DNA of 36,106 bases from contig JAEWKR010000081.1 of NCBI GenBank assembly GCA_023457715.1, positions 1 through 36,106 of the forward strand, given 5' to 3'. How positions within the stretch are numbered: the stretch's first letter is position 1; each line of letters begins with the position of its first letter. A program made the translations under genes and the position numbers. Positions 16,956 to 24,944 of this stretch are shown piece by piece. Source of the DNA: Verrucomicrobiota bacterium (lineage in GTDB: Bacteria; Verrucomicrobiota; Verrucomicrobiia; Opitutales; Opitutaceae). The notes under the pieces were generated by a model that did not search any database, had not been told where the DNA came from, and was given only the letters and a program-made list of their open reading frames with translations.

Positions 16956-19847
16956 TTAGAACTCGTAGCGCGCGCCGAGCGCAAAGGTGCGGCTGTACAG
17001 ACTCGAGCTGAAGTTGTTCGTCGTGGCATTGCCGCCGTAGTACGTCTGGAAGAGGTCCTCGGTCAGGTTCGTGGCGTCGAACGTGATCGAGAAGTTCTTC
17101 CGCAGCCGGTAGCTCATGGAGAAGTCCAGGCTGCGCTCCGGACGGCTGTTGATGCCCAGCGGATTCGCAAAGAGTGCGGCCTCGTAGCGCGCCAGGAACG
17201 CTTCGCGCCAGACATAGGACAGCGCGGCGCTGAACTTTGGACGCTCATACAGCAGGGTGACGTTGTACGACGATTTCGAGACGCCGAAGAGGTCGCGAAC
17301 GATCGTGCCCGTGACCTGCCCGGCGCTGTTCGTGACCGGGATGGACTGCTCGGAATCCAGCGAGGTGTAGCTCGCCTTCACGCCGAAACCTTCGAGCAGC
17401 GGCACCTTGTCGAAGAAGTACTGGGCGCCGACCTCGTAACCCGTCAGTTCGCCGTCGGAGGTGTTGTCCGGCTGGCTGAGCACGTAATCGTACGGGGTGG
17501 TGTCCGGCGCGACGACCGCGCTGATGCGGCGGCGGAAATCGACCACGAAGCCCTCGATCTCGCGCTTGAAGAGATTGAGATAAAGCACGTTCGAGCGGCC
17601 GAAGTACCACTCCGCGGCCAGGTCGTAGTTCTTCGACTCGGTCGGACGCAGGTTGGGATTGCCGCTGGACGCGGTGCCATAGCCGATGTTCGTCACGTCA
17701 CGCTGGTAGATGATCATCGGGTTCAGCTGATTGAAGTTCGGCCGGCGGAGCGTCTCGGCATAGCTGGCGCGCAGGTAGAACGTCGGCGTGAGCGCGAAGC
17801 GGACGGAGCCGCTGGGGAGGATCTTCTCCTTGCTCGCCGACGCGGAGCCCGTGGCCAGGGTGTTGCGGTCACGGAAGTTCATGTCGGTTTTGACGTTCAC
17901 GTAGCGCGCGCCCACCTGGCCATCGAGCCGGTGGTCGCCGACGAAAGTCTTGAAGTCGCCCCGCACGTACGCGTTGGTCGTCGTCTCCTCGACGTCGAAG
18001 TTCTCGATCATCGCCAGCTGGTTGGTGGTCCGGAACGCCGGGAACTTGGCGTTGTAGAGCTGCCGCCACTTGTCGGCGTTGTCGAAGATCTCGTAGCCAT
18101 TCGCCACGACCCAGCTGCTGGGGACGTCCGAGCGGCCGTCGAAGAAGCCGGAATTGGTGTGCTGCAGTTCGGGGAAGTCCGACAGCGGACGGCCGAGGAT
18201 GCCACCCTCCTGGGTGCGGGCGGCCTCGGAGGCGGTGCGCACATCGTAGCGGCCGCCGAATTTGAGGCCGGTCAGGATGCCGAGGTCGGCCTTGTAGTCG
18301 CCGTCGACCGTCCAGGTCTTGGCGTCACCCTTGAACTGGTTCGCGTTGTCGTACAGCTGGGCGACGGTCCAGAGCCGCGGGTCGGACATATTCGACTCGT
18401 CGAGGCCGGCAGTGGCCGGATCGTCCTCGAACTTGAACGCCGGGACGCCGTCGCCTGCATTGAAGTCGACGTTGATCGCCGGGTGCACGCGTTCGGCGCG
18501 CATGGCGAAGAACTGGGTGCCGAATTCGCTCTCCTGATACGTCAGGGCGGAGCGCAGATTCAGCTGGTCGCTGAGCTTCCATTTCCCGCTGAGCGAGTAG
18601 AACCAGTTGTCGGTCTCGCCGTGGGTGAGATCGCCGCTGGTGAAACCGTACACCCACGGAGTGCGGGCGCGGCTCTTGATGATGTTGGTGTTCGGGAAGA
18701 GGGTCACCGCGCCGTGCGGGCCACCCCACCAGTCGACGAACGAGAAGAACAGGTTGTTGAACGAATCGTTCTCATAGCCGAGGTAGAAGGTCTCGAAGGT
18801 GTACTCCGCGGTGTCGCTCGGGGCCCACTGCAGGGCGAGGTTGGCCGACGGGCGATTGCGGGTGCCGGTGAAGTCGTTCTGGAACACGGCGTCGCGGCCC
18901 AGGACGTACGGGACCGTCACGCCGTTCAGCGTGAAGGTGGAGCCGGCGGCGGTGGGCAGCCCCTCATCGAGGCCGGGTTGCCAGATGGGATTCTCGGCAA
19001 TGCCGCCGCGGGTCGGCCAGACGCGTTCGTAGGCCACCCAGTTGACGCCACCGGTCGTGACGGCCTGCGGGAGGAACGGCACCATCGCGCCTGCCGTGAC
19101 GTTCTGGTCGCGGTAAGGCGTGCGAACATAGGAGATGTTCAGCAGCGCGCCGAACTTGCCCATGCCGTTTTCCCACCGCGTGCTGAAAAGCGCGCTGAGG
19201 TTGGAGCCGAATTTTTCGCCCTGCTCCTGATAAATCGCCCGGCCGGCGAGCACCACCTTGTTGCCCTTGAAGTCGAACGGACGGTGCGTGCGGATGTCCA
19301 TCGAACCCGCGATGCCGTTTTCGATCAGATCGGCCGAGCGGGTCTTGAAGACGTCGACGCGGGCGAGCAGGCTGGCCGGAATGTCCTGGAGGGCGACGGA
19401 GGTGCCGGAAGCGGTGAAGATGTTCTGGCCGTTGATCGTCGTATTGATGTCGCTCAAGCCGCGGATCTGGACGCCGGAGGTTTCACCCGAGCCACGGTTG
19501 GTCACCTGCACACCGGGCATGCGTTGCAGCGCCTCGATCAGATTGTTGTCGGGAAACTTGCCGATGTCTTCCGCGACGACGGAGTCGACGATCTGCACCG
19601 ATTCCCGCTTGATGTCGAGCGAGGCGGTCAGGCTGCTGCGCAGGCCGGTCACCACGAATTCGCTCATCTCGACCACGTCGCTGCCGGACGCATCGGTGGG
19701 GGGTGTGGCGGCCGGGGCAGTCTGGCCGGTCAGCGGACCGGACGCAGCGGCCAGGACCAGGGCGGCCGCGCCAAGGCGGGCGAGGACCTGCCGCGCCGCG
19801 GGACGTCCCGCGCGGGGGAAGGAGACGGGTTGCTTGTCTGGGGTCAT
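16956..19847 (-). CDS. TonB-dependent receptor (Xanthomonas/Caulobacter-type)
   Basis: The outer-membrane beta-barrel transporter has 963 residues. The signal region is long, with an Arg-rich start and hydrophobic core at about 22-37. The TonB box is MSEFVVTG (61-68). The plug begins GLRSSLTASLDIKRESVQIV and continues with EDIGKFPDNNLIEALQRMPG (94-113), GVQIRGLSDINTTINGQN and the barrel that ends RTFALGARYEF with terminal Phe. DIKR and EDIGKFPD are typical of the receptor class common in carbohydrate-using proteobacteria. There is no SusD gene, so this is not a SusCD pair. Given KduID, GH43 and GH51 around it, the cargo is probably a pectic or arabinan oligosaccharide (inference). The ATG before TPDKQ was chosen over an upstream TTG. 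Confidence 0.94.
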   Translation of the reverse strand: MTPDKQPVSFPRAGRPAARQVLARLGAAALVLAAASGPLTGQTAPAATPPTDASGSDVVEMSEFVVTGLRSSLTASLDIKRESVQIVDSVVAEDIGKFPDNNLIEALQRMPGVQVTNRGSGETSGVQIRGLSDINTTINGQNIFTASGTSVALQDIPASLLARVDVFKTRSADLIENGIAGSMDIRTHRPFDFKGNKVVLAGRAIYQEQGEKFGSNLSALFSTRWENGMGKFGALLNISYVRTPYRDQNVTAGAMVPFLPQAVTTGGVNWVAYERVWPTRGGIAENPIWQPGLDEGLPTAAGSTFTLNGVTVPYVLGRDAVFQNDFTGTRNRPSANLALQWAPSDTAEYTFETFYLGYENDSFNNLFFSFVDWWGGPHGAVTLFPNTNIIKSRARTPWVYGFTSGDLTHGETDNWFYSLSGKWKLSDQLNLRSALTYQESEFGTQFFAMRAERVHPAINVDFNAGDGVPAFKFEDDPATAGLDESNMSDPRLWTVAQLYDNANQFKGDAKTWTVDGDYKADLGILTGLKFGGRYDVRTASEAARTQEGGILGRPLSDFPELQHTNSGFFDGRSDVPSSWVVANGYEIFDNADKWRQLYNAKFPAFRTTNQLAMIENFDVEETTTNAYVRGDFKTFVGDHRLDGQVGARYVNVKTDMNFRDRNTLATGSASASKEKILPSGSVRFALTPTFYLRASYAETLRRPNFNQLNPMIIYQRDVTNIGYGTASSGNPNLRPTESKNYDLAAEWYFGRSNVLYLNLFKREIEGFVVDFRRRISAVVAPDTTPYDYVLSQPDNTSDGELTGYEVGAQYFFDKVPLLEGFGVKASYTSLDSEQSIPVTNSAGQVTGTIVRDLFGVSKSSYNVTLLYERPKFSAALSYVWREAFLARYEAALFANPLGINSRPERSLDFSMSYRLRKNFSITFDATNLTEDLFQTYYGGNATTNNFSSSLYSRTFALGARYEF

Positions 19848-20005
19848 AGTGGTCGGGGGATGGAAGCGCGGCACGAAGGCGCGCAAAGGGGGAATATCGC
19901 TTCACCCTACATGCGCCGCCGGGCGTCAAAACCCGACAGGCCGCGATGAAAAAAAGCGGCCGCACGGCTGCCTGGTCCGGCGGCATGGCGAGCCGGCGCC
20001 ACGTG

Positions 20006-20055
20006 CATTTGAAATTTGAGATTTGAGATCGATCTCAAATCTCAAAGTTCAAATC
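20006..20055. repeat. Palindrome built from heptamers
   Basis: TTTGAGATTTGAGATC (20015-20030) is followed without a loop by its exact reverse complement (20031-20046). Pairing extends outward with mismatches to about 50 bases. The units are ATTTGAA, ATTTGAG, ATTTGAG facing GATCTCA, AATCTCA, AAGTTCA. It lies between the divergently placed ends of the GH43 gene (its stop) and the TonB receptor gene (its start). Confidence 0.85.
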
Positions 20056-20097
20056 CCCGGCGCGGCGGGAGAACGCCCGCGATCCGACCCCGCGGCC

Positions 20098-22674
20098 TCA
20101 CCGCACCGTCGCGTCGTAAATTTCGGCGAGGGCGACGCCGGCCTCGCCCGGCTTCGATTCGATGACGGCCGTGTACGTGTCCGGACCCACCCGGACCAGC
20201 GCGGCTGCATCCGCCGAGTAAGGTGGCAGGGCGAACGCATATAACTGGCCGCCGAGGGTCTCGATCTGGTCGGCCTGCGGCGAATTCCACCAATCCTCAT
20301 TACCGCCCAGGACGGACTGCCCCCGGTACCAGACCAGCGCGGGGTCAGCCAGGGCGGTCGGCAGGCCGACGGCGCGCAGCGCCGGACCGACGCCGCGGAC
20401 GAGCAGCCGCGACTCGCCCGCGCCCACCACGCTGACCCCCACGATCATCGGGGCGCCGGGTTCAACCCGGCCGCGACACGAGAGGTTCACCATGAGAGAC
20501 CCATCGTCAGGCGTAACGTCATACACCTCGACCAGTCCCACCCCTTCCTGGTTGGCGCTCGTCGCGGCGGGCTTCACCTGGGCGGTGTACAACCCGGGCG
20601 TCAGCGTGAGGAGGAGCGCCGCGTCGCCATATCCGGGTTCGGTCGCCGGCTCGAGAGCGAAGGCATAGGTTTTCGCCGCCGCCGCCGCATAGCCTGGACC
20701 GGCCTCCCGCCAGTCCGCATTAGAGGCAATGACCGTCTGAACGCCCTGCACGGCGGTGAAGAGGTCGAGCTGCGGTTGCGCGATGGCGGCCAACCCGAAC
20801 CGCCGCAGGTTCGAGCCTACGGCGCGCACCAGCACCTGCTTGGGCGCAGTGCCGGAAATGACAAAACCGGCCACGAGCACATCGGAGCCGGTGGCCACGA
20901 TCCCGCGCGACGACAAGTTCACCACCTGCGTCGTGGGGGCGCCGTTGGCGACGGTCACCTGCGCGGGACGCAGGGGGAGCGAGAGCAGCGCCGCTGCGCT
21001 CGTCACCGAGCCGGCGCTGTTGGTGACACTCACCGTGTAGTGTCCCGCGTCGGCGACGGCGAACGCGGCGAGGGTGTAGCGGCTGTGCGTCGCGCCGGTG
21101 ATCGCCACGCCGTCCTTGAACCACTGGTACGTTGCGGCGGGTTCGGCGGTGGCCCCGACGGAGAGTTCAACCCGTTCGCCGGGGAAAAGGGTGCGACTTT
21201 CCGGCGCGCGCGTGACGACGGGGGCCGCGGCCGGCCGGGGCGCGGTCACCCGGCTGCCCCAGACCGCCTGGCCGGCCGGATCGAGCACACTGAAGGCGAG
21301 GACCCATGTCTGATGGTCCTCATCCCACTCCCGCGAGAACACGCCCCGATGCGTCACACCGCCAAGCACGAGCGTGGCATAGGCGTCATCCTGCAGACCC
21401 CAGTTGCCGGTTGCGCCGCCCGCGAGCGTGCCGTCGGCATGCAAGGTGACGACGGTGGAGGTTTTGACGGCGGCGGTGATGTCCTTGCCGTGACGGATGA
21501 TCTTGTAGTCGCCGGGGATCGCATTCGGGTCGATCGCCACCGGGGCTCCGCCGTCGAGGCCGCGGGCAAAACGATGGGGGGCGAGCACGAACCAGCCGTC
21601 GGCGCTGAGGTACATCTGATGCACGCGCACCTCGTGCATTTCCCCTCGGCCCACAAAACGCGTGTGGAAGGCCAGCAGGTACCGGCCGGTTGCCGGGTCG
21701 CGGACACTTTGCACGCCACCGGGCGACACATACCCCCGCGTGGTCGCCCCGGGTTCGCCGGCGACCTTGAGGAACTGCCAGTTGCCCATGACCTTCACGC
21801 CGTACGGGGCGATCGTCGCGTCATCGAACAAGGTGCCGGCGCGTCCGCGCACCGCCGACAGGTCGTTCCCCTCGGCATCGAGATACGGCCCCTCCGGCGC
21901 GCGCGAGCGGCCCAGCCGCACGTTGTATCCGCCGGAGGCATCCAGTCCGCCGAACGTCAGGAACAGGTAATAGTAGCCGGTCTCCGGGGCGTAGACGATA
22001 TGCGGCCCCTCGATCCGGCTGTGGTTGCCGCCGATGAGCTTCCGACCGTAGCCTTGGTTCGGTTCAGGCAGCCCCGAGGCGGGATCCATTTTCAGGATGA
22101 AAATGCCGCCGGAGAACGAGCCGTACACCATCCACAACGTTCCCCCGGCATCGTAGAACAGCGAAGGGTCAACGACGTTGGGATGAATCGTGGCGTCGTA
22201 CACGCGACCGTCAGGACTGGTCTGGCCCCACATGCCGGACTTGAGGAAAACGGCGACGTTCTTGTACGGGCCCGTGATGGCGTCGGCGGTCGCGAGCCCC
22301 AGGGCGCTCAAGGGAGAGTCGCCTTTGCACGCGTTGTAGTAATACGCGTACTTCCCACTGGGCAGTCGGAACACGTCGGGAGCCCAGAACGTGGTCGTTT
22401 GGGCCCAGGTGAGCGCCTCGCTGAACTCGACCGCCGGGTTTGGCACCAGCGCGTTGCCGGGGGCCGCCGACGTGGAAATCTGGGTCCAATGCATCAGGTC
22501 AGCCGAACTGGCCGACGCGAGGTGGGAGCCGAAGACGTAGAACCTGCCATCGTCCGCGCGTATAAGCGCTGGGTCGTGGACGGTGGCCTCGGCAAAGGTG
22601 GGTTTGTCCTGCGCCTGGACCAGGGTTGCGACAAGGATGAGGAGTAGACAGGAAACCCGCGGGATGAACGTCAT
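20098..22674 (-). CDS. Secreted GH43 endo-arabinanase with Ig-like domain and tandem C-terminal repeats
   Basis: The product has 858 residues with a signal peptide (MTFIPRVSCLLLILVATLVQAQ). The GH43 five-bladed propeller (about 25-370) has base D34 (HDPALI), D169 (NVVDPSLFYD) and acid E222 (RIEGPHIVY), with FWAPD and GNHSRIEGP typical of arabinan endo-1,5-alpha-L-arabinosidases. An arabinanase C-terminal beta domain follows (about 400-490, DYKIIRHGKDITAAV to FSVLDPAGQAVWGS). An Ig-like domain comes next (about 505-590, TYQWFKDGVAITGAT, DAGHYTVSVTN). Then come two copies of a roughly 120-residue VNLS unit (VNLSSRGIV... LVRAVGSNLRRFG; VNLSCRGRV... LVRGVGPALRAVG), each ending in VEVYDV or AEIYDA. 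The VNLS units are frequent in Opitutaceae secreted proteins, with no known function. It probably cuts arabinan outside the cytoplasm. The start gives a clean signal peptide. Confidence 0.93.
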   Translation of the reverse strand: MTFIPRVSCLLLILVATLVQAQDKPTFAEATVHDPALIRADDGRFYVFGSHLASASSADLMHWTQISTSAAPGNALVPNPAVEFSEALTWAQTTTFWAPDVFRLPSGKYAYYYNACKGDSPLSALGLATADAITGPYKNVAVFLKSGMWGQTSPDGRVYDATIHPNVVDPSLFYDAGGTLWMVYGSFSGGIFILKMDPASGLPEPNQGYGRKLIGGNHSRIEGPHIVYAPETGYYYLFLTFGGLDASGGYNVRLGRSRAPEGPYLDAEGNDLSAVRGRAGTLFDDATIAPYGVKVMGNWQFLKVAGEPGATTRGYVSPGGVQSVRDPATGRYLLAFHTRFVGRGEMHEVRVHQMYLSADGWFVLAPHRFARGLDGGAPVAIDPNAIPGDYKIIRHGKDITAAVKTSTVVTLHADGTLAGGATGNWGLQDDAYATLVLGGVTHRGVFSREWDEDHQTWVLAFSVLDPAGQAVWGSRVTAPRPAAAPVVTRAPESRTLFPGERVELSVGATAEPAATYQWFKDGVAITGATHSRYTLAAFAVADAGHYTVSVTNSAGSVTSAAALLSLPLRPAQVTVANGAPTTQVVNLSSRGIVATGSDVLVAGFVISGTAPKQVLVRAVGSNLRRFGLAAIAQPQLDLFTAVQGVQTVIASNADWREAGPGYAAAAAKTYAFALEPATEPGYGDAALLLTLTPGLYTAQVKPAATSANQEGVGLVEVYDVTPDDGSLMVNLSCRGRVEPGAPMIVGVSVVGAGESRLLVRGVGPALRAVGLPTALADPALVWYRGQSVLGGNEDWWNSPQADQIETLGGQLYAFALPPYSADAAALVRVGPDTYTAVIESKPGEAGVALAEIYDATVR

Positions 22675-22721
22675 GGGGCGGTGCTGGCGCAGGGCCAGGC
22701 GATAGGGGCTTTGCTCAAGGC

Positions 22722-22790
22722 ATTCCGCGTGAACGCGGGACAACGTACCCAAGGCAGCTCTGAGTACGCTGTCCCGCCTTCAGGCGGAAG
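22722..22790. repeat. REP-like palindromic element, copy 4 (arms in reverse order, compensating changes)
   Basis: Here the right-type arm (ATTCCGCGTGAACGCGGGAC, 22722-22741, continuing to GTACCC) comes first. The left-type arm (TGAGTACGCTGTCCCGCC, 22761-22778, continuing to GCGGAAG) comes second. The inner palindrome of the second arm is CCGCCTTCAGGCGG instead of CCGCGTTCACGCGG; both sides changed together, so self-pairing is kept. It lies between the GH51 stop and the GH43 start. Confidence 0.75.
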
Positions 22791-22805
22791 ATCGGTTCAG
22801 GTGGC

Positions 22806-24767
22806 TTACTTCGCCGGCACCTGCAGGACGGTGAACGATTGCGCCGGCAGCGTGACCTCAAAGGCGGGTTTGCCGGGGGAGAAAGCGAAGACGCGCGGCG
22901 CGACGTGGCCGGGCTGCTCGAATGAATTCGCCGCGTCCGCTGTCTCACCCTGCAGCACGGTCTGCGTGCCGGAGCCGGTGGGTGTCGCGCCCGTCAGATT
23001 AATCCTGGCCGGCACGTGCGCCGCGGTCGCGTTGACCAGCTTCAGGATCACGTCGCCGTTTTTCGCGCGCACCGCCGAACCATACAGGCGGTCAGCGGGC
23101 AGGTCCGCACCGCTCACCTTGATCGGCAGCACGTGGTCGCCACGATGCACGGCGAAAAGGCGCTGCACGTGGTAGCTCGGGGTCAACACGACCCGCAGGC
23201 CGTCGACCCAAATCAGGTCCGGCGTCCACTGCCACGCCTCGGCGTTGGAGAACAGCGGCGCATACGAGGCGAGCCGCACGACATCGGCGTTGCGCTCCAT
23301 GCCGGTCATGAAGGCGGCCTCGGCCAGCGCGCACTCGAAGGTATTGCGGTTCTTCGGATTCGCGACGCCGAGGCTCTGGGCGGCGTACTCGCCCATGAAG
23401 ACCTTGGGGCCGTTGCGATCGTAGGCGTCGTAGCGGGTCGCGCTGGAGAAGAACCAGTCGGGGCGCGCATAGCAGTGTTCGTCGATGATGTCGGCGCCAA
23501 GGGCGGGCAGTTTCGACCAGGCGAGCTTGAAACGCGCATCGGCCGCTTCAGGACCGGCGGCGGCGATGAGCTGGATTTCCGGGTACTTCGCCTTGATCGC
23601 GGCGTGGAATTTCGCGTACCGCTCGAGATACTGTTCGCCCCACTGCTCGTTGCCGATGCCGAGCATGGTCAGATTGAACGGCTCCGGATGACCCATCGCG
23701 GCGCGCTTGGCGCCCCAGGGGCTGGTCGCCGGCCCGTTGGCGAATTCGATCAGATCCAGCGCGTCCTGGATGAAAGGCTCCAGCTGGTCGAGCGGACACA
23801 GCTCCCCCGAGTTGAACTGGCACGCCATGCCGCAGTTGATGATCGGCATCGGCGCGGCCCCGATATCTTCACAGAGCAGGAAGTATTCAAAGAAGCCGAG
23901 GCCGAAGGACTGGTAGTAATCCGGCGTCGGGCGGTGTGCGAATTCGTAGTTCCAGCGGTTGACCAGCACCGGGCGCTCCTCCACGGGACCAATGGTGTTT
24001 TTCCATTGGAAGCGCTTGGCGAGGTCGCTGCCCTCGACAATGCAGCCGCCGGGGAAACGCAGGAAGCCGGGCTTGAAGTCGGCCAGCGCCTGGACCATGT
24101 CGGCGCGCAGGCCATTCGCGCGGCCCTTCCAGGTGCGTTCCGGGAACAAGGAGATGAAATCGAGATCGACGGTGCCCTTCGCCACCAAGGCGATCTGCAG
24201 CCGGGCATCCGCGTCCGTGGCGGCTGGCCGCAGGGTCAGGGTCCGCTGCTGCCAGCTGGCAGGCAGATCGCTGACCTCGACGGTATCGAGCACGACGCCG
24301 TCACCTCCGAACAGTTGAAGACGAAGTTTGGTCGGTTCACCGACACTCCGGGCCTGAAAGGTCAACCGGTACGCCTCGCCCTTGCGCACGGCCATGCCGC
24401 GGAAACCTTCGTTCCAGAGCCCGAGCGGTGCGGTGGCGGTCGAGTGGATCCGCACGTACTTCGGATTGCGGGCATTGAATGGCGCGTCGTCGCGGACCGT
24501 GACCTCGCCCCGCGCCATCGACGGCGCGAGCTTGTGCCAGCCTTGGAGCGCCTCGGGAAATTCAAAACCCCGATTTTTCACGAGTTCGGCGTACAAGCCG
24601 CCGTCGGCGCCGAAGTTGATGTCTTCGAAGAACACACCCCACATCGCCGGGTTGATTTGGGCGCCGGGACGCGAGGCGTCCACGGAGATTTCCGCCGCGG
24701 GCGCGGCGGCCGCGAGGGTCGCGGGCAGGAGCAGGGACGAAAGCAGGAGCGAGCGCAGACGGGTCAT
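22806..24767 (-). CDS. Secreted GH51 alpha-L-arabinofuranosidase (EC 3.2.1.55)
   Basis: The product has 653 residues with a signal peptide (MTRLRSLLLSSLLLPATLAAAAPA). An N-terminal beta region (30-210) contains INPAMWGVFFEDINFGADGG and a carbohydrate-binding-like stretch. The (beta/alpha)8 catalytic domain follows with FLRFPGGCIVEG (235-246), acid/base E374 in LGIGNEQWGEQY, DIIDEHCY (426-433) and nucleophile E460 in FMGEYAAQS. A C-terminal beta domain ends FTVLQVPAK. It removes terminal arabinofuranose from arabinan or arabinoxylan. The location is periplasmic or extracellular. It has the same strand as the GH43 gene 131 bases downstream, which suggests joint expression; the gap holds a REP-like element. 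The leader is C/T-rich. Confidence 0.95.
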   Translation of the reverse strand: MTRLRSLLLSSLLLPATLAAAAPAAEISVDASRPGAQINPAMWGVFFEDINFGADGGLYAELVKNRGFEFPEALQGWHKLAPSMARGEVTVRDDAPFNARNPKYVRIHSTATAPLGLWNEGFRGMAVRKGEAYRLTFQARSVGEPTKLRLQLFGGDGVVLDTVEVSDLPASWQQRTLTLRPAATDADARLQIALVAKGTVDLDFISLFPERTWKGRANGLRADMVQALADFKPGFLRFPGGCIVEGSDLAKRFQWKNTIGPVEERPVLVNRWNYEFAHRPTPDYYQSFGLGFFEYFLLCEDIGAAPMPIINCGMACQFNSGELCPLDQLEPFIQDALDLIEFANGPATSPWGAKRAAMGHPEPFNLTMLGIGNEQWGEQYLERYAKFHAAIKAKYPEIQLIAAAGPEAADARFKLAWSKLPALGADIIDEHCYARPDWFFSSATRYDAYDRNGPKVFMGEYAAQSLGVANPKNRNTFECALAEAAFMTGMERNADVVRLASYAPLFSNAEAWQWTPDLIWVDGLRVVLTPSYHVQRLFAVHRGDHVLPIKVSGADLPADRLYGSAVRAKNGDVILKLVNATAAHVPARINLTGATPTGSGTQTVLQGETADAANSFEQPGHVAPRVFAFSPGKPAFEVTLPAQSFTVLQVPAK

Positions 24768-24852
24768 GGTTGAAGAAAGCGTAGAGAAAAGGACGACAGG
24801 ACGGCTATGACATCATGCGCCGTTCGGCGCGAAAACCCGACATGGGAATTGG

Positions 24853-24942
24853 GGTTTTGGGTTTTGGGATGGGGATCGCAACCGCTCCTACAGCGGTCCG
24901 GAGCCCGAACTCAAAACTCAAAACCCAAAACTCAAAACCCCT
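24853..24942. repeat. Facing heptamer arrays (GGTTTTG)2 and (AACYCAA)4
   Basis: GGTTTTG GGTTTTG (24853-24866) faces AACTCAA, AACTCAA, AACCCAA, AACTCAA (24908-24935). Between them ACCGCT and AGCGGT form a second small stem (near 24881-24897). It ends two bases before the kinase stop codon, so it forms the 3' end of the kinase transcript, and it lies upstream of the GH51 gene. It is the same class as 16816-16896. Confidence 0.85.
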
Positions 24943-24944
24943 CC

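Noticed and set aside
16569..19949. 1126-residue open frame on the plus strand
   Set aside because: It is the antisense shadow of the TonB-dependent receptor; the minus-strand product has clear plug and barrel motifs, while this frame is low-complexity Arg/Gly/Ala/Val text.
20776..22647. 623-residue open frame on the plus strand
   Set aside because: Antisense of the GH43 arabinanase, whose three catalytic acids are on the minus strand.
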